Shown here piece after piece: positions 25,581-33,852 of a DNA stretch of 64,000 bases. A program made the translations under genes and the position numbers. The notes under the pieces were generated by a model. That model saw nothing but the letters and a program-made list of their open reading frames with translations. It was not told where the DNA came from and did not search any database. The DNA lies in NCBI RefSeq assembly GCF_026343125.1, contig NZ_JAPEMB010000001.1, forward strand, positions 5,771,501-5,835,500, read 5' to 3'. The stretch's first letter is position 1. Every line of letters begins with the position of its first letter. This DNA comes from Streptomyces sp. NBC_00094 (GTDB lineage Bacteria > Actinomycetota > Actinomycetes > Streptomycetales > Streptomycetaceae).

Positions 25581-27005
25581 ATGGGTAGGACACTCGCGGA
25601 GAAGGTCTGGGACGATCATGTCGTCCGGCGCGCCGAGGGCGAGCCCGACCTCCTCTTCATCGATCTGCACCTGCTGCACGAGGTGACCAGCCCCCAGGCC
25701 TTCGACGGCCTCCGGCAGAACGGCCGGCCGGTGCGGCGCCTCGACCTCACCATCGCGACCGAGGATCACAACACCCCGACCCTCGACATCGACAAGCCCA
25801 TCGCGGACCCCGTCTCCCGTGCCCAGCTGGAGACCCTGCGGAAGAACTGCGCCGAGTTCGGCGTACGACTGCACCCGCTGGGCGACGTCGAGCAGGGCGT
25901 CGTCCACGTCGTGGGACCGCAGCTGGGCCTGACCCAGCCCGGCACCACGGTCGTCTGCGGCGACTCGCACACCTCCACGCACGGCGCCTTCGGCGCGCTG
26001 GCCTTCGGCATCGGCACGAGCCAGGTCGAGCACGTGCTGGCCACCCAGACGCTGCCGCTGGCCCGCCCCAAGACCATGGCGATCACGATCGACGGCGAAC
26101 TGCCCGAGGACGTCACCGCCAAGGACCTGATCCTCGCGATCATCACGAAGATCGGCACCGGCGGCGGCCAGGGCTACATCCTGGAGTACCGGGGCTCCGC
26201 CATCGAGAAACTCTCGATGGAGGCCCGGATGACCATCTGCAACATGTCGATCGAGGCCGGCGCCCGCGCGGGCATGATCGCCCCCGACGAGACCACCTTC
26301 GCCTACCTGGAGGGCCGTGCCCACGCCCCCGAGGGCGAGGACTGGGACGCCGCCGTCGCGTACTGGAAGACCCTGAAGTCCGACGAGGACGCGGTCTTCG
26401 ACGCCGAGGTCGTCATCGACGCCGCCTCGCTGGCGCCGTTCGTCACCTGGGGCACCAACCCCGGCCAGGGTGCGCCGCTTTCGGCGAACGTCCCCGACCC
26501 GGCTTCGTACGAAGACGCTTCGGAGCGCCTCGCCGCCGAAAAGGCCCTGGAGTACATGGGGTTGACCGCCGGGCAGCCGCTGCGCGACATCAAGGTCGAC
26601 ACCGTCTTCGTAGGCTCCTGCACCAACGGCCGCATCGAGGACCTGCGGAACGCCGCCGGGCTGCTCAAGGGCCGCCAGGTCGCCGACGGCGTCCGGATGC
26701 TGGTCGTCCCCGGTTCGGTCCGGGTCGCCCTGCAGGCCGTCGAGGAGGGCCTGGACAAGGTCTTCAAGGAGGCCGGCGCCGAATGGCGGCACGCGGGCTG
26801 CTCGATGTGTCTGGGCATGAACCCCGACCAACTGGCTCCCGGTGAGCGCTCCGCGTCCACCTCCAACCGCAACTTCGAGGGCCGGCAGGGCAAGGGCGGC
26901 CGGACCCACCTGGTCTCGCCCCAGGTCGCCGCCGCCACCGCCGTCCTGGGCCACCTGGCCTCCCCGGCCGATCTGTCCGACGCCGTCACCACCGCGGGGG
27001 TCTGA
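25581..27005 (+). CDS. leuC: 3-isopropylmalate dehydratase large subunit
   Basis: LeuC is the [4Fe-4S] subunit of isopropylmalate isomerase, the second step of leucine synthesis, and works with LeuD. The 474-residue protein has the aconitase-family motifs CGDSHTSTHGAFG, the cluster cysteines in VGSCTNGR and CSMCLGMNPD, and SNRNFEGRQG. ATG at 25581 follows GGAGGGAAAGCG. The upstream in-frame start at 25506 lies in the promoter region. The leuD gene begins 6 nt later. Control by NdgR is expected from the divergent arrangement. Confidence 0.96.
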   Translation: MGRTLAEKVWDDHVVRRAEGEPDLLFIDLHLLHEVTSPQAFDGLRQNGRPVRRLDLTIATEDHNTPTLDIDKPIADPVSRAQLETLRKNCAEFGVRLHPLGDVEQGVVHVVGPQLGLTQPGTTVVCGDSHTSTHGAFGALAFGIGTSQVEHVLATQTLPLARPKTMAITIDGELPEDVTAKDLILAIITKIGTGGGQGYILEYRGSAIEKLSMEARMTICNMSIEAGARAGMIAPDETTFAYLEGRAHAPEGEDWDAAVAYWKTLKSDEDAVFDAEVVIDAASLAPFVTWGTNPGQGAPLSANVPDPASYEDASERLAAEKALEYMGLTAGQPLRDIKVDTVFVGSCTNGRIEDLRNAAGLLKGRQVADGVRMLVVPGSVRVALQAVEEGLDKVFKEAGAEWRHAGCSMCLGMNPDQLAPGERSASTSNRNFEGRQGKGGRTHLVSPQVAAATAVLGHLASPADLSDAVTTAGV

Positions 27006-27011
27006 GGAACC

Positions 27012-27605
27012 ATGGAAGCTTTCACCACGCACACCGGCCGGGCCGTCCCGCTGCGCCGCAGCAACGTCGACACCGACCAGATCATCCCGGCGCACTGGCT
27101 GAAGAAGGTCACCCGCGACGGCTTCGAGGACGGCCTCTTCGAGGCCTGGCGCAAGGACTCCGAGTTCGTCCTCAACCGCCCCGAGCGGCAGGGCGCCTCG
27201 GTCCTGGTCGCCGGCCCCGACTTCGGTACCGGCTCCTCCCGTGAGCACGCCGTCTGGGCGCTCCAGAACTACGGCTTCCAGGCGGTCATCTCCGCCCGCT
27301 TCGCCGACATCTTCCGTGGCAACTCGCTGAAGAACGGCCTGCTGACCGTCGTCCTGCCGCAGGAGACGGTGGACGCTCTCTGGGAGCTGACCGAGGCCGA
27401 CCCGACCGCCGAGATCACCGTCGACCTGGAGCAGCGAAAGGTCCTGGCCGCCGGGATCGACGCGGACTTCGAGCTCGACGAGAACGCCCGCTGGCGTCTG
27501 CTGAACGGCCTCGACGACATCAGCCTCACCCTTCAGAACGAAGCGGACATCGCGGCCTACGAGGCGGCGCGACCGGCCCACAAGCCCCGTACAATTACGG
27601 TCTGA
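27012..27605 (+). CDS. leuD: 3-isopropylmalate dehydratase small subunit
   Basis: LeuD supplies the swivelling domain that completes the isopropylmalate isomerase active site with LeuC. The 197-residue protein has SNVDTDQIIPAHWLKK near the N-terminus and the substrate-binding GPDFGTGSSREHAVW. Its ATG follows GAGGAACC, 6 nt after leuC, so the pair is one operon. A strong terminator follows. Confidence 0.96.
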   Translation: MEAFTTHTGRAVPLRRSNVDTDQIIPAHWLKKVTRDGFEDGLFEAWRKDSEFVLNRPERQGASVLVAGPDFGTGSSREHAVWALQNYGFQAVISARFADIFRGNSLKNGLLTVVLPQETVDALWELTEADPTAEITVDLEQRKVLAAGIDADFELDENARWRLLNGLDDISLTLQNEADIAAYEAARPAHKPRTITV

Positions 27606-27620
27606 GCAGCGCTTTTCCAA

Positions 27621-27656
27621 GACTGCGCCCCCCACCGCCAGGTGGGGGGCGCAGTC
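27621..27656 (+). terminator. Terminator of leuCD
   Basis: GACTGCGCCCCCCACC (27621-27636) and its exact complement at 27641-27656 form a 16-bp stem with a GCCA loop, 15 nt after leuD. Confidence 0.88.
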
Positions 27657-27709
27657 GCTTGTTGGGACCCTATCGGGCGACAACTCGCCCTAGATGGCAC
27701 AATCGGTGC

Positions 27710-27937
27710 ATGGAACGCGACAGCCAACTCGAGCTCTACGAGTCAGTCGCCGCCCGATTGAAGGAAGCGCACACAAGAGTGCGCTCACTGCAAGTCCCGG
27801 AGGGCGTAAGGATGGCGCTGTCCCGGAAGCTGCTGGTCGTGACGGCCGCGGCGAAGCACGATCTCAAGGACGCGGCAACGCGTCTGGAGCGGTTGATGAA
27901 GGACCTCGACGAGGGCCGATTCCCAGAGGACGACTGA
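27710..27937 (+). CDS. Small conserved helical protein of unknown function
   Basis: This 75-residue frame starts at ATG 27710 (MERDSQLELYES). It is predicted almost entirely helical, with alternating charges (RLKEAHTRVRSLQVP, KHDLKDAATRLERLMKDL) and an acidic end (EGRFPEDD). I recognise it only as a gene found at this place between leuD and hupS in streptomycetes. No domain or catalytic motif is visible. No ribosome site is obvious. A short coiled-coil or protein-binding role is possible but unproven. Confidence 0.65.
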   Translation: MERDSQLELYESVAARLKEAHTRVRSLQVPEGVRMALSRKLLVVTAAAKHDLKDAATRLERLMKDLDEGRFPEDD

Positions 27938-28000
27938 CACCAGGAACTCCGCAGCGGGTCTTTCACGTTGCGGCACTAGGGTGATTAGCCCGTTTCGTGT

Positions 28001-28029
28001 TTGATTTGCGGTATATACATGCCTAACGT
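28001..28029 (+). promoter_or_regulatory. Candidate hupS promoter
   Basis: TTGATT (28001-28006), 17 nt, then TAACGT (28024-28029) fits a housekeeping -35/-10 pair in the least GC-rich part of the gap, about 50 bp before hupS. Confidence 0.45.
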
Positions 28030-28080
28030 GCGAAAAAGCTTGAACACTTTCGTTCTGGCAATGTCTCCGAAGGGGAAGAC

Positions 28081-28782
28081 GTGAACAAGGCGCAGCTCGT
28101 AGAAGCGATTGCCGACAAGATGGGCGGTCGCCAGCAGGCCGCCGAAGCCGTCGACCACGTGCTCGACGCCATCGTGCGTGCCGTGGTCTCGGGGGACCGG
28201 GTCTCGGTCACGGGCTTCGGCTCGTTCGAGAAGGTCGACCGTCCGGCCCGCTACGCCCGCAACCCGCAGACGGGTGAGCGCGTCCGGGTCAAGAAGACCT
28301 CGGTTCCGCGCTTCCGCGCAGGTCAGGGCTTCAAGGACCTGGTCAGCGGCTCGAAGAAGCTCCCCAAGGGTGGCGAGGTCTCCGTCAAGAAGGCCCCCAA
28401 GGGCAGCCTCACCGGTGGCGCTTCCGCGACCGTGAAGAAGGCCGCGGCCAAGAAGGCCACCACCGCCAAGAAGGCCGCCGCGAAGAAGGCGACCCCGGCG
28501 AAGAAGGTCACGGCCGCCGCCGCCAAGAAGGCGACCCCGGCCAAGAAGACCACCACCGCGGCCGCGAAGAGGACCGTCGCCGCCAAGAAGGCCACGACGG
28601 CGGCGAAGAAGGTCACGGCCGCCGCCGCGAAGAAGACCACGACGGCCGCGGCGAAGAAGGCCGTCAAGACCACGGCCAAGAAGACCGCGCCGGCCGCGAA
28701 GAAGGCCACGGCGACGAAGGCGCCCGCGAAGAAGACCACGGCGCGCAAGACGACCGCCAAGAAGACCGCCGCCAAGAAGTAG
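28081..28782 (+). CDS. hupS: HupS: HU protein with lysine-rich histone H1-like tail
   Basis: HupS is the sporulation-associated nucleoid protein of streptomycetes. The 233-residue product has an HU domain at about residues 1-95 (MNKAQLVEAIADKMGG, VSVTGFGSFEKVDRPARYAR with the DNA-binding arm RNPQTGERV) followed by about 130 residues made almost only of Lys, Ala, Thr and Pro in KKAT/KKAA/KKTT repeats. The tail resembles eukaryotic H1 and should bind DNA nonspecifically. GTG at 28081 follows GAAGGGGAAGAC. Tail length may vary between strains because the coding repeats can slip. Confidence 0.95.
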   Translation: MNKAQLVEAIADKMGGRQQAAEAVDHVLDAIVRAVVSGDRVSVTGFGSFEKVDRPARYARNPQTGERVRVKKTSVPRFRAGQGFKDLVSGSKKLPKGGEVSVKKAPKGSLTGGASATVKKAAAKKATTAKKAAAKKATPAKKVTAAAAKKATPAKKTTTAAAKRTVAAKKATTAAKKVTAAAAKKTTTAAAKKAVKTTAKKTAPAAKKATATKAPAKKTTARKTTAKKTAAKK

Positions 28783-28800
28783 GACGAGCGGTACCACCCG

Positions 28801-28837
28801 CGCGGGCCGGGCTCCCCATCCAGGAGCCCGGCCCGCG
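28801..28837 (+). terminator. Bidirectional terminator after hupS
   Basis: CGCGGGCCGGGCTCC and GGAGCCCGGCCCGCG form a 15-bp stem with a short loop between convergent hupS and the small minus-strand gene. Confidence 0.8.
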
Positions 28838-28862
28838 GCGCGTTCCGGGAGAGGGGAGTCGC

Positions 28863-29072
28863 TCAGAAGGTCTGGAGCGTCACCAGCGTGATCCGCAGGC
28901 CGGCCCCGGACGTCCCGGGCTCCGCCTCGATCCGCACCCGCTGGCCCGGCCGGAGCAGCCGCAGCCCGCCCGCCTCGAAGGCCTGTGCCCCGAACTCCAC
29001 CGGGGTGCCGTCGTCGAGCAGCACACTTCCGCTGCGGGTCTCGGAGTCGTACGTGAACGCGGTCGCCTGCAT
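28863..29072 (-). CDS. Small OB-fold-like (cold-shock-domain-like) protein
   Basis: The 69-residue product (MQATAFTYDSETRSG start) has the beta-strand layout of a cold-shock domain: GSVLLDDGTPVEFGA, then AGGLRLLRPGQRVRIEAE. It lacks the classic aromatic RNP1/RNP2 motifs (KGFGF, VFVH), so nucleic-acid binding is doubtful. It lies 10 nt downstream of cofC on the same strand, so the two are probably co-transcribed. Function unknown. Confidence 0.65.
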   Translation of the reverse strand: MQATAFTYDSETRSGSVLLDDGTPVEFGAQAFEAGGLRLLRPGQRVRIEAEPGTSGAGLRITLVTLQTF

Positions 29073-29082
29073 GGACCGCAGC

Positions 29083-29730
29083 CTATCCGGCCACCGGCAG
29101 CCACCGGGCGGCCGTCCGCGGACCGAGCCCCAGCGCCCGGGCCGCCGCCAGATCCTCGCCGGTGTCCACGTCCCGGCGTACGGAATCCACCCCGGTCAGC
29201 CGTATTTCCACCGCACCCGACGACAAATGTCGAAGCCTCGACGCGCCCCCGAATGCCGGTTCCAATTCCACCCCGGGTCCCGCCGAGAGGAATGTCGTAC
29301 CTATTTCGGCGGCATCCGAGAGAAATGCTCGGGGAAATTTCCGGGCGACGTCCAGGACCCGGGTCAGCTCGGCGGTCCGCAGCGCCGGCAGATCGGCGTT
29401 GAGCGCGGCCACGCGCGCGTGCGGCCACCGCTCCCGTACGGCACCGACGCCGTGCGCCAGCGCCGCGTTGAGCCCCGCCGACGGGACGTCCGGCACGATC
29501 CGGGCGCCCAGGGCCGCGAGGGCGGCGCCGGCCGTCGGGTCGTCCGTGACGACCACCACATCCCGTACGCGCGCGCAGCTCAGCACCGCCCCCACCGTGT
29601 CCTCGGCGAACGCGAGGGCGAGCCGTGGGCGGAGCCGGGCTCCCGCCGCCGAGGCCAGTCTGCTCTTCGCCAGGGCAAGGGGTTTCAGGGGTACGACCAG
29701 GGACCAGCCCTCGTCCGCATCGCTGTTCAT
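29083..29730 (-). CDS. cofC: 2-phospho-L-lactate guanylyltransferase
   Basis: CofC activates a 2-phospho-hydroxyacid (phospholactate or phosphoenolpyruvate) with GTP for assembly of coenzyme F420. The 215-residue product shows the nucleotidyltransferase pattern VVPLKPLALAKSRLA at the N-terminus, VVVTDDP, ALNADLPAL with the metal-binding Asp, and RRDVDTGEDL near the C-terminus. ATG at 29730 (MNSDADEG) is chosen from a much longer open frame whose upstream part lies over the divergent gene. F420 is used by streptomycete oxidoreductases. Confidence 0.85.
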   Translation of the reverse strand: MNSDADEGWSLVVPLKPLALAKSRLASAAGARLRPRLALAFAEDTVGAVLSCARVRDVVVVTDDPTAGAALAALGARIVPDVPSAGLNAALAHGVGAVRERWPHARVAALNADLPALRTAELTRVLDVARKFPRAFLSDAAEIGTTFLSAGPGVELEPAFGGASRLRHLSSGAVEIRLTGVDSVRRDVDTGEDLAAARALGLGPRTAARWLPVAG

Positions 29731-29856
29731 CGCGGCCCATTCTGTCCCGCCCACGCGGTCCGGCGGAGGCCCCGGGGCGTACCGTGTCCTCGACAGACCA
29801 GGAGCATGGGGCGACACTTGACCCCCTGCCAGCCAGTCCCGGAGAAAGGTGTTCGA

Positions 29857-30609
29857 GTGCCCCGCCGCAGAATCGGCTTCTGGTACCGCCTCGCGGCGGT
29901 CATCGCCAAACCCCCCCTGGTGGTTCTGTTCAAGCGGGACTGGCGCGGTATGGAGCACATTCCGGCCGATGGCGGTTTCATCACCGCGGTCAACCACAAC
30001 TCGTACCTGGATCCGCTGTCCTACGCGCATTACCAGTACAACACCGGTCGCGTTCCGCGCCTCCTCGCCAAGGCGGGCCTCTTCAAGAGCCCCTTCGTCG
30101 GCATGATGCTGCGCAACACCGGACAGATCCCCGTCTACCGCGAGACCACCGACGCGCTGGACGCCTTCCGCGCCGCCGTCGAGGCCATCGAGCAGGGCGA
30201 GTGCGTCGCCTTCTACCCCGAGGGCACCCTCACCCGGGACCCCGACATGTGGCCCATGGCCGGCAAGACCGGCGCCGCCCGCGTCGCGCTCCTCACCAGG
30301 GCCCCGGTCATCCCGGTGGCCCAGTGGGGCGCCAACCTCGCGATGCCGCCGTACGCCAAGGAGAACAAGTTCAGCCTGTTCCCCCGCAAGACGCTGATCG
30401 TGCAGGCCGGTCCGCCCGTCGACCTCTCCCGCTTCGACGGACTCGAGCCGACGCCCGAGGTGCTCCGCGAGGCCACCGAGGTCATCATGGCCGCCATCAC
30501 CGCCCTCCTGGAGGAGGTCCGCGGCGAGAAGGCGCCCGCCGAACCGTACGACCACCGCAAGGCCCGCCTCGAACAGCGGCGCAAGGCCGTCGAAGGAGGC
30601 ACCAAGTGA
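29857..30609 (+). CDS. plsC: 1-acyl-sn-glycerol-3-phosphate acyltransferase
   Basis: PlsC-type enzymes add the second acyl chain to lysophosphatidic acid in phospholipid synthesis. The 250-residue protein has the HX4D motif (NHNSYLD) and the second substrate motif FYPEGTLTRD. An N-terminal hydrophobic, basic segment (RRRIGFWYRLAAVIAKPPLVV) should anchor it in the membrane. GTG at 29857 follows GGAGAAAGG. Its stop overlaps the gpsA start (GTGA), matching the shared role in glycerol-3-phosphate metabolism. The first acylation enzyme is not nearby. Confidence 0.88.
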   Translation: MPRRRIGFWYRLAAVIAKPPLVVLFKRDWRGMEHIPADGGFITAVNHNSYLDPLSYAHYQYNTGRVPRLLAKAGLFKSPFVGMMLRNTGQIPVYRETTDALDAFRAAVEAIEQGECVAFYPEGTLTRDPDMWPMAGKTGAARVALLTRAPVIPVAQWGANLAMPPYAKENKFSLFPRKTLIVQAGPPVDLSRFDGLEPTPEVLREATEVIMAAITALLEEVRGEKAPAEPYDHRKARLEQRRKAVEGGTK

Positions 30610-31607
30610 CCAAGGCAGCAGTCTTCGGCAACGGATCCTGGGGCACGGCCTTCGCCATGGTGCTCGCCGACGCGGGGTGCGAGGTGAGCCTGTGGGGCCG
30701 CCGCGCCGAACTCGCGAAGGAGATCAACACCACCCGGGTCAACCCCGACTACCTCCCGGGCATCGAACTCCCCAGGGCGATCACGGCCACCGCGGACCCG
30801 GCCGAGGCAGCCCACGGCGCCGACTTCACCGTCCTCGTCGTCCCCTCCCAGACCCTGCGCGGCAACCTCGCCTCCTGGAAGCCGCTGCTCGCGCCCGACA
30901 CCGTCCTCGTCTCCCTCATGAAGGGCGTCGAACTCGGCACCGCCGAGCGGATGAGCGAGGTCGTCATGGAGGTCGCGGACGTGCCCGCCGAACGCGTGGC
31001 CGTCCTCACCGGACCCAACCTGGCCCTGGAGATCGCCGCACGGCAGCCCGCCGCCGCCGTCGTCGCCTGCGTCGACGAGTCGGTCGCGCAGCGGGTCCAG
31101 GCGGCCTGCATGACCCCGTACTTCCGCCCGTACACCCACACCGACGTCGTCGGCTGCGAGCTCGGCGGCGCGGTCAAGAACGTCATCGGGCTCGCCGTCG
31201 GCATCGCCAACGGCATGGGCCTCGGCGACAACTCCAAGGCCACGCTCATCACGCGCGGCCTCGCCGAGACCACCCGTCTCGGCCTCGCCATGGGCGCCGA
31301 CCCGCTCACCTTCTCCGGCCTCGCGGGCCTCGGCGACCTGGTGGCCACCTGTTCCTCGCCGCTCTCCCGGAACAACACCTTCGGCACCAACCTGGGGCGC
31401 GGCATGACCCTCCAGGAGACGATCGCGGCCACCAGGCAGACCGCCGAGGGCGTCAAGTCCTGCGAGTCCGTGCTCGATCTGGCCCGCCGCCACGGCGTCG
31501 ACATGCCGATCACCGAGACGGTCGTGTCGATCGTCCACGAGGGCAAGCCGCCGGTCGTCGCCCTCAAGGAACTGATGTCCCGCAGCGCCAAGTCCGAGCG
31601 CCGCTGA
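30606..31607 (+). CDS. gpsA: Glycerol-3-phosphate dehydrogenase [NAD(P)+]
   Basis: GpsA reduces dihydroxyacetone phosphate to sn-glycerol-3-phosphate for phospholipid synthesis. The 333-residue protein has the Rossmann motif GNGSWGTAFA (residues about 8-17), VLTGPNLALEIA, the catalytic-domain lysine region GGAVKNVIGLAVGI, and GLAGLGDLVATCSSPLSRN. The GTG start sits in a 4-base overlap with plsC and follows GAAGGAGG, so the pair is translationally coupled. Confidence 0.95.
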   Translation: MTKAAVFGNGSWGTAFAMVLADAGCEVSLWGRRAELAKEINTTRVNPDYLPGIELPRAITATADPAEAAHGADFTVLVVPSQTLRGNLASWKPLLAPDTVLVSLMKGVELGTAERMSEVVMEVADVPAERVAVLTGPNLALEIAARQPAAAVVACVDESVAQRVQAACMTPYFRPYTHTDVVGCELGGAVKNVIGLAVGIANGMGLGDNSKATLITRGLAETTRLGLAMGADPLTFSGLAGLGDLVATCSSPLSRNNTFGTNLGRGMTLQETIAATRQTAEGVKSCESVLDLARRHGVDMPITETVVSIVHEGKPPVVALKELMSRSAKSERR

Positions 31608-31707
31608 CGCCCACCGGAAGGCGCGGTGGCCGGTCCACTGCGCCGGACGCGCGCGGGGGAGCGGGGCGCTCAGCCGTTCGGGAGTCGCAAGGTACGCTCA
31701 TCGCGAT

Positions 31708-32847
31708 ATGAGCGAGAACACCCAGAGCCCCCGCAAGCCGCGCGTGGCCGTCGTCTTCGGCGGTCGCAGCTCCGAGCACGCCATCTCCGTCGTCACGGCG
31801 GGCGCCGTCCTGAGCGCCATCGACCGGGACAAGTACGACGTGCTGCCCATCGGCATCACGACGGACGGGCGCTGGGCGCTCACCGCCGACGACCCCGAGC
31901 GGATGGCCATCGCCGACCGCGCCCTGCCGAACGTCGCCGACCTGGCCGAGTCCACGGAGGGCGGTGTCGTCCTCTCCGTCGACCCCGCCAACCGCGAGGT
32001 CGTCCTCAGTGAGCCCGGCGCCGTCCCGAAGGCCCTCGGCGAGGTCGACGTGGTCTTCCCGATGCTGCATGGCCCGTACGGCGAGGACGGCACCCTCCAG
32101 GGCCTCCTGGAGCTCTCCGGCGTCCCCTACGTCGGCGCGGGCGTCCTTGCCTCCGCCGTCGGCCAGGACAAGGAGTACATGAAGCGGGTCTTCATCTCCT
32201 TCGGCCTCCCGGTCGGCCCGTACGTGGTGATCCGCCCCCGCGAGTGGGAGCAGAACCAGGCCGCCGCCCGCAAGAAGATCGTCGAGTTCGCCGCCGACCA
32301 CGGCTGGCCGCTCTTCGTGAAGCCGGCCCGTGGCGGCTCCTCCATGGGCATCACCAAGGTCGACGACCTCTCGGGCCTGGACGAGGCCATCGAGGAGGCC
32401 CGCCGCCACGACCCCAAGATCCTCGTCGAGTCGCTGCTGCGCGGCCGCGAGATCGAGTGCGGCGTCCTGGAGTTCGAGGACGGCCCGCGGGCCAGTGTCC
32501 CGGCCGAGATCCCGCCGGTCACGGACCACGACTTCTACGACTTCGAGGCCAAGTACATCGACTCGGCCTCCGGCATCGTGCCCGCCCCGATCGGGGACGA
32601 GGCCACCGCCGAGATCCAGCGCCTGGCCGTCGCCGCCTACGAGGCGGTCTCCTGCGAGGGCCTGGTGCGCGCCGACTTCTTCCTCACGGAGGACGGCGAC
32701 TTCGTCATCAACGAGATCAACACGATGCCCGGCTTCACGCCGATCTCCATGTACCCGCGCATGTGGCAGGAGAGCGGCGTCAGCTACCCCGAGCTCGTCG
32801 ACCGGCTCATCCAGGCCGCGCTGACCCGCTCCACGGGCCTGCGCTGA
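31708..32847 (+). CDS. ddlA: D-alanine-D-alanine ligase
   Basis: Ddl joins two D-alanines for the peptidoglycan pentapeptide. The 379-residue ATP-grasp protein has the N-terminal GGRSSEHAISVVTAG, the ATP-binding LFVKPARGGSSMGI and the Mg-binding end DFVINEINTMPGFTPISMYP. The motif MWQESGVSYPELVD near the end fits VanA/Ddl relatives; a standard Ddl is the simplest call because no vanH or vanX is adjacent. ATG at 31708 has no ribosome site; TACGCT lies 9 nt before it. Confidence 0.94.
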   Translation: MSENTQSPRKPRVAVVFGGRSSEHAISVVTAGAVLSAIDRDKYDVLPIGITTDGRWALTADDPERMAIADRALPNVADLAESTEGGVVLSVDPANREVVLSEPGAVPKALGEVDVVFPMLHGPYGEDGTLQGLLELSGVPYVGAGVLASAVGQDKEYMKRVFISFGLPVGPYVVIRPREWEQNQAAARKKIVEFAADHGWPLFVKPARGGSSMGITKVDDLSGLDEAIEEARRHDPKILVESLLRGREIECGVLEFEDGPRASVPAEIPPVTDHDFYDFEAKYIDSASGIVPAPIGDEATAEIQRLAVAAYEAVSCEGLVRADFFLTEDGDFVINEINTMPGFTPISMYPRMWQESGVSYPELVDRLIQAALTRSTGLR

Positions 32848-32860
32848 CCCGACGGCACTC

Positions 32861-32909
32861 CGGAAGACCGTGCCGCCGCCTCTCAGAGGCTGGGCGGCAC
32901 GGTCTTCCG
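32861..32909. terminator. Bidirectional terminator overlapping a coding end
   Basis: CGGAAGACCGTGCCGCC (32861-32877) and its exact complement (32893-32909) form a 17-bp stem. The right arm lies inside the last codons of the minus-strand DUF3515 gene, so one structure serves both convergent genes. Confidence 0.8.
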
Positions 32910-33365
32910 TACGGGAGTGGCGAGATCCGCGAGCGGTGTGGCGTCGTGCGTGTACCGCTCGTCCATCTGCACCTCGACGTACGTCTTGCGGTACACCGAG
33001 GTGAAACGGGGCCCGCCGCCCTCCGGCCGCTCCAGCATCCAGTTCACGCCGTTCGCCTCGACGGCCTGCGCGTTCGGATCGCTCATCTTTTCGGGCCGGG
33101 GCACCCCGCAGCGCAGTACGATCGCACCGTCACCCCAGCCGGCGGTCAACTCGGAGCCGGGCTCCGGGTCACTCCGCTCCAGCCCCGCCACGGTGTCGGG
33201 AAGCTCCTTCGCCAGGTCCTGGCAGAGGGCCGCCTCCGCCGCCGGGGGCCGGGGAACCGCGACGGACGCCCCGGCGTCCGACGAGGAACAACCGGTGGCG
33301 GCCAGCAGCAGGACGGTCGCCGCGACGGCGGCGGGCAGGCCGAAGGGCCGGTGGGATGACATCAC
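32883..33365 (-). CDS. DUF3515 lipoprotein
   Basis: The 160-residue product begins with a lipoprotein signal: basic start, hydrophobic AAVAATVLLLAAT and lipobox AATGC (Cys about residue 26). The mature part matches the actinobacterial DUF3515 pattern (LCQDLAKELPDTVAGL, WGDGAIVLRCGVPRP, NGVNWMLE). Function unknown; it is anchored on the outer face of the membrane. GTG at 33365 is chosen because TACGCT (reverse of 33372-33377) lies 6 nt before it, giving a leaderless arrangement; ATG at 33362 is next in frame. No ribosome site precedes either. Confidence 0.82.
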   Translation of the reverse strand: MMSSHRPFGLPAAVAATVLLLAATGCSSSDAGASVAVPRPPAAEAALCQDLAKELPDTVAGLERSDPEPGSELTAGWGDGAIVLRCGVPRPEKMSDPNAQAVEANGVNWMLERPEGGGPRFTSVYRKTYVEVQMDERYTHDATPLADLATPVRKTVPPSL

Positions 33366-33385
33366 CGGCCAAGCGTAGACGGGGG

Positions 33386-33619
33386 CTACAGATGAACGAC
33401 CGGGCAGGTGAGGGTGCGCGTGATGCCGTCCACTTGCTGGACCTTGGCGACCACCATGCGGCCCAAATCATCGACCGTGTCGGCCTGCGCGCGCACGATC
33501 ACGTCGTACGGACCGGTCACATCTTCGGCCTGGAGCACCCCCGGGATCTTGGAGATGGTCTCGGCGACGGTCGACGCCTTGCCCACCTCGGTCTGGATGA
33601 GGATGTACGCCTGAACCAC
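33386..33619 (-). CDS. Stand-alone Lrp/AsnC effector-binding (RAM) domain protein
   Basis: The 77-residue protein is only the RAM ligand-binding domain of Lrp/AsnC regulators (AYILIQTEVGKASTVAETI, GPYDVIVRAQADTVDDLGRMV); the DNA-binding half is absent. Such orphan domains bind amino acids and may oligomerise with full-length Lrp proteins. GTG at 33619 follows GGAGGTTCC. It lies just upstream of the DUF3515 gene on the same strand and divergent from thiL. Confidence 0.88.
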   Translation of the reverse strand: MVQAYILIQTEVGKASTVAETISKIPGVLQAEDVTGPYDVIVRAQADTVDDLGRMVVAKVQQVDGITRTLTCPVVHL

Positions 33620-33852
33620 GGAACCTCCAGGGCGACCACGAGGATCTTGTGGGAGAAAGAGACGCCACGGTACCGCGTCGCCGCGGGCCGCGGGGAGACC
33701 TGCGTGTCCCGGGGCGCTCGCGTTGTGGTGTACGCACGACAGAAGTTGACGGTCTACTTGACGGTACCCAGCATGGTGACGGCCCGCGACCCGCGGCGCG
33801 CCCAGACGCGCCCCCGCCCGCCGGCCGGCACGAAGACACGAGGTGAGGCGCG

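Noticed and set aside
31708..32847. Vancomycin-resistance D-Ala-D-Lac ligase
   Set aside because: No vanH or vanX neighbours; the context is the ordinary ddlA locus.
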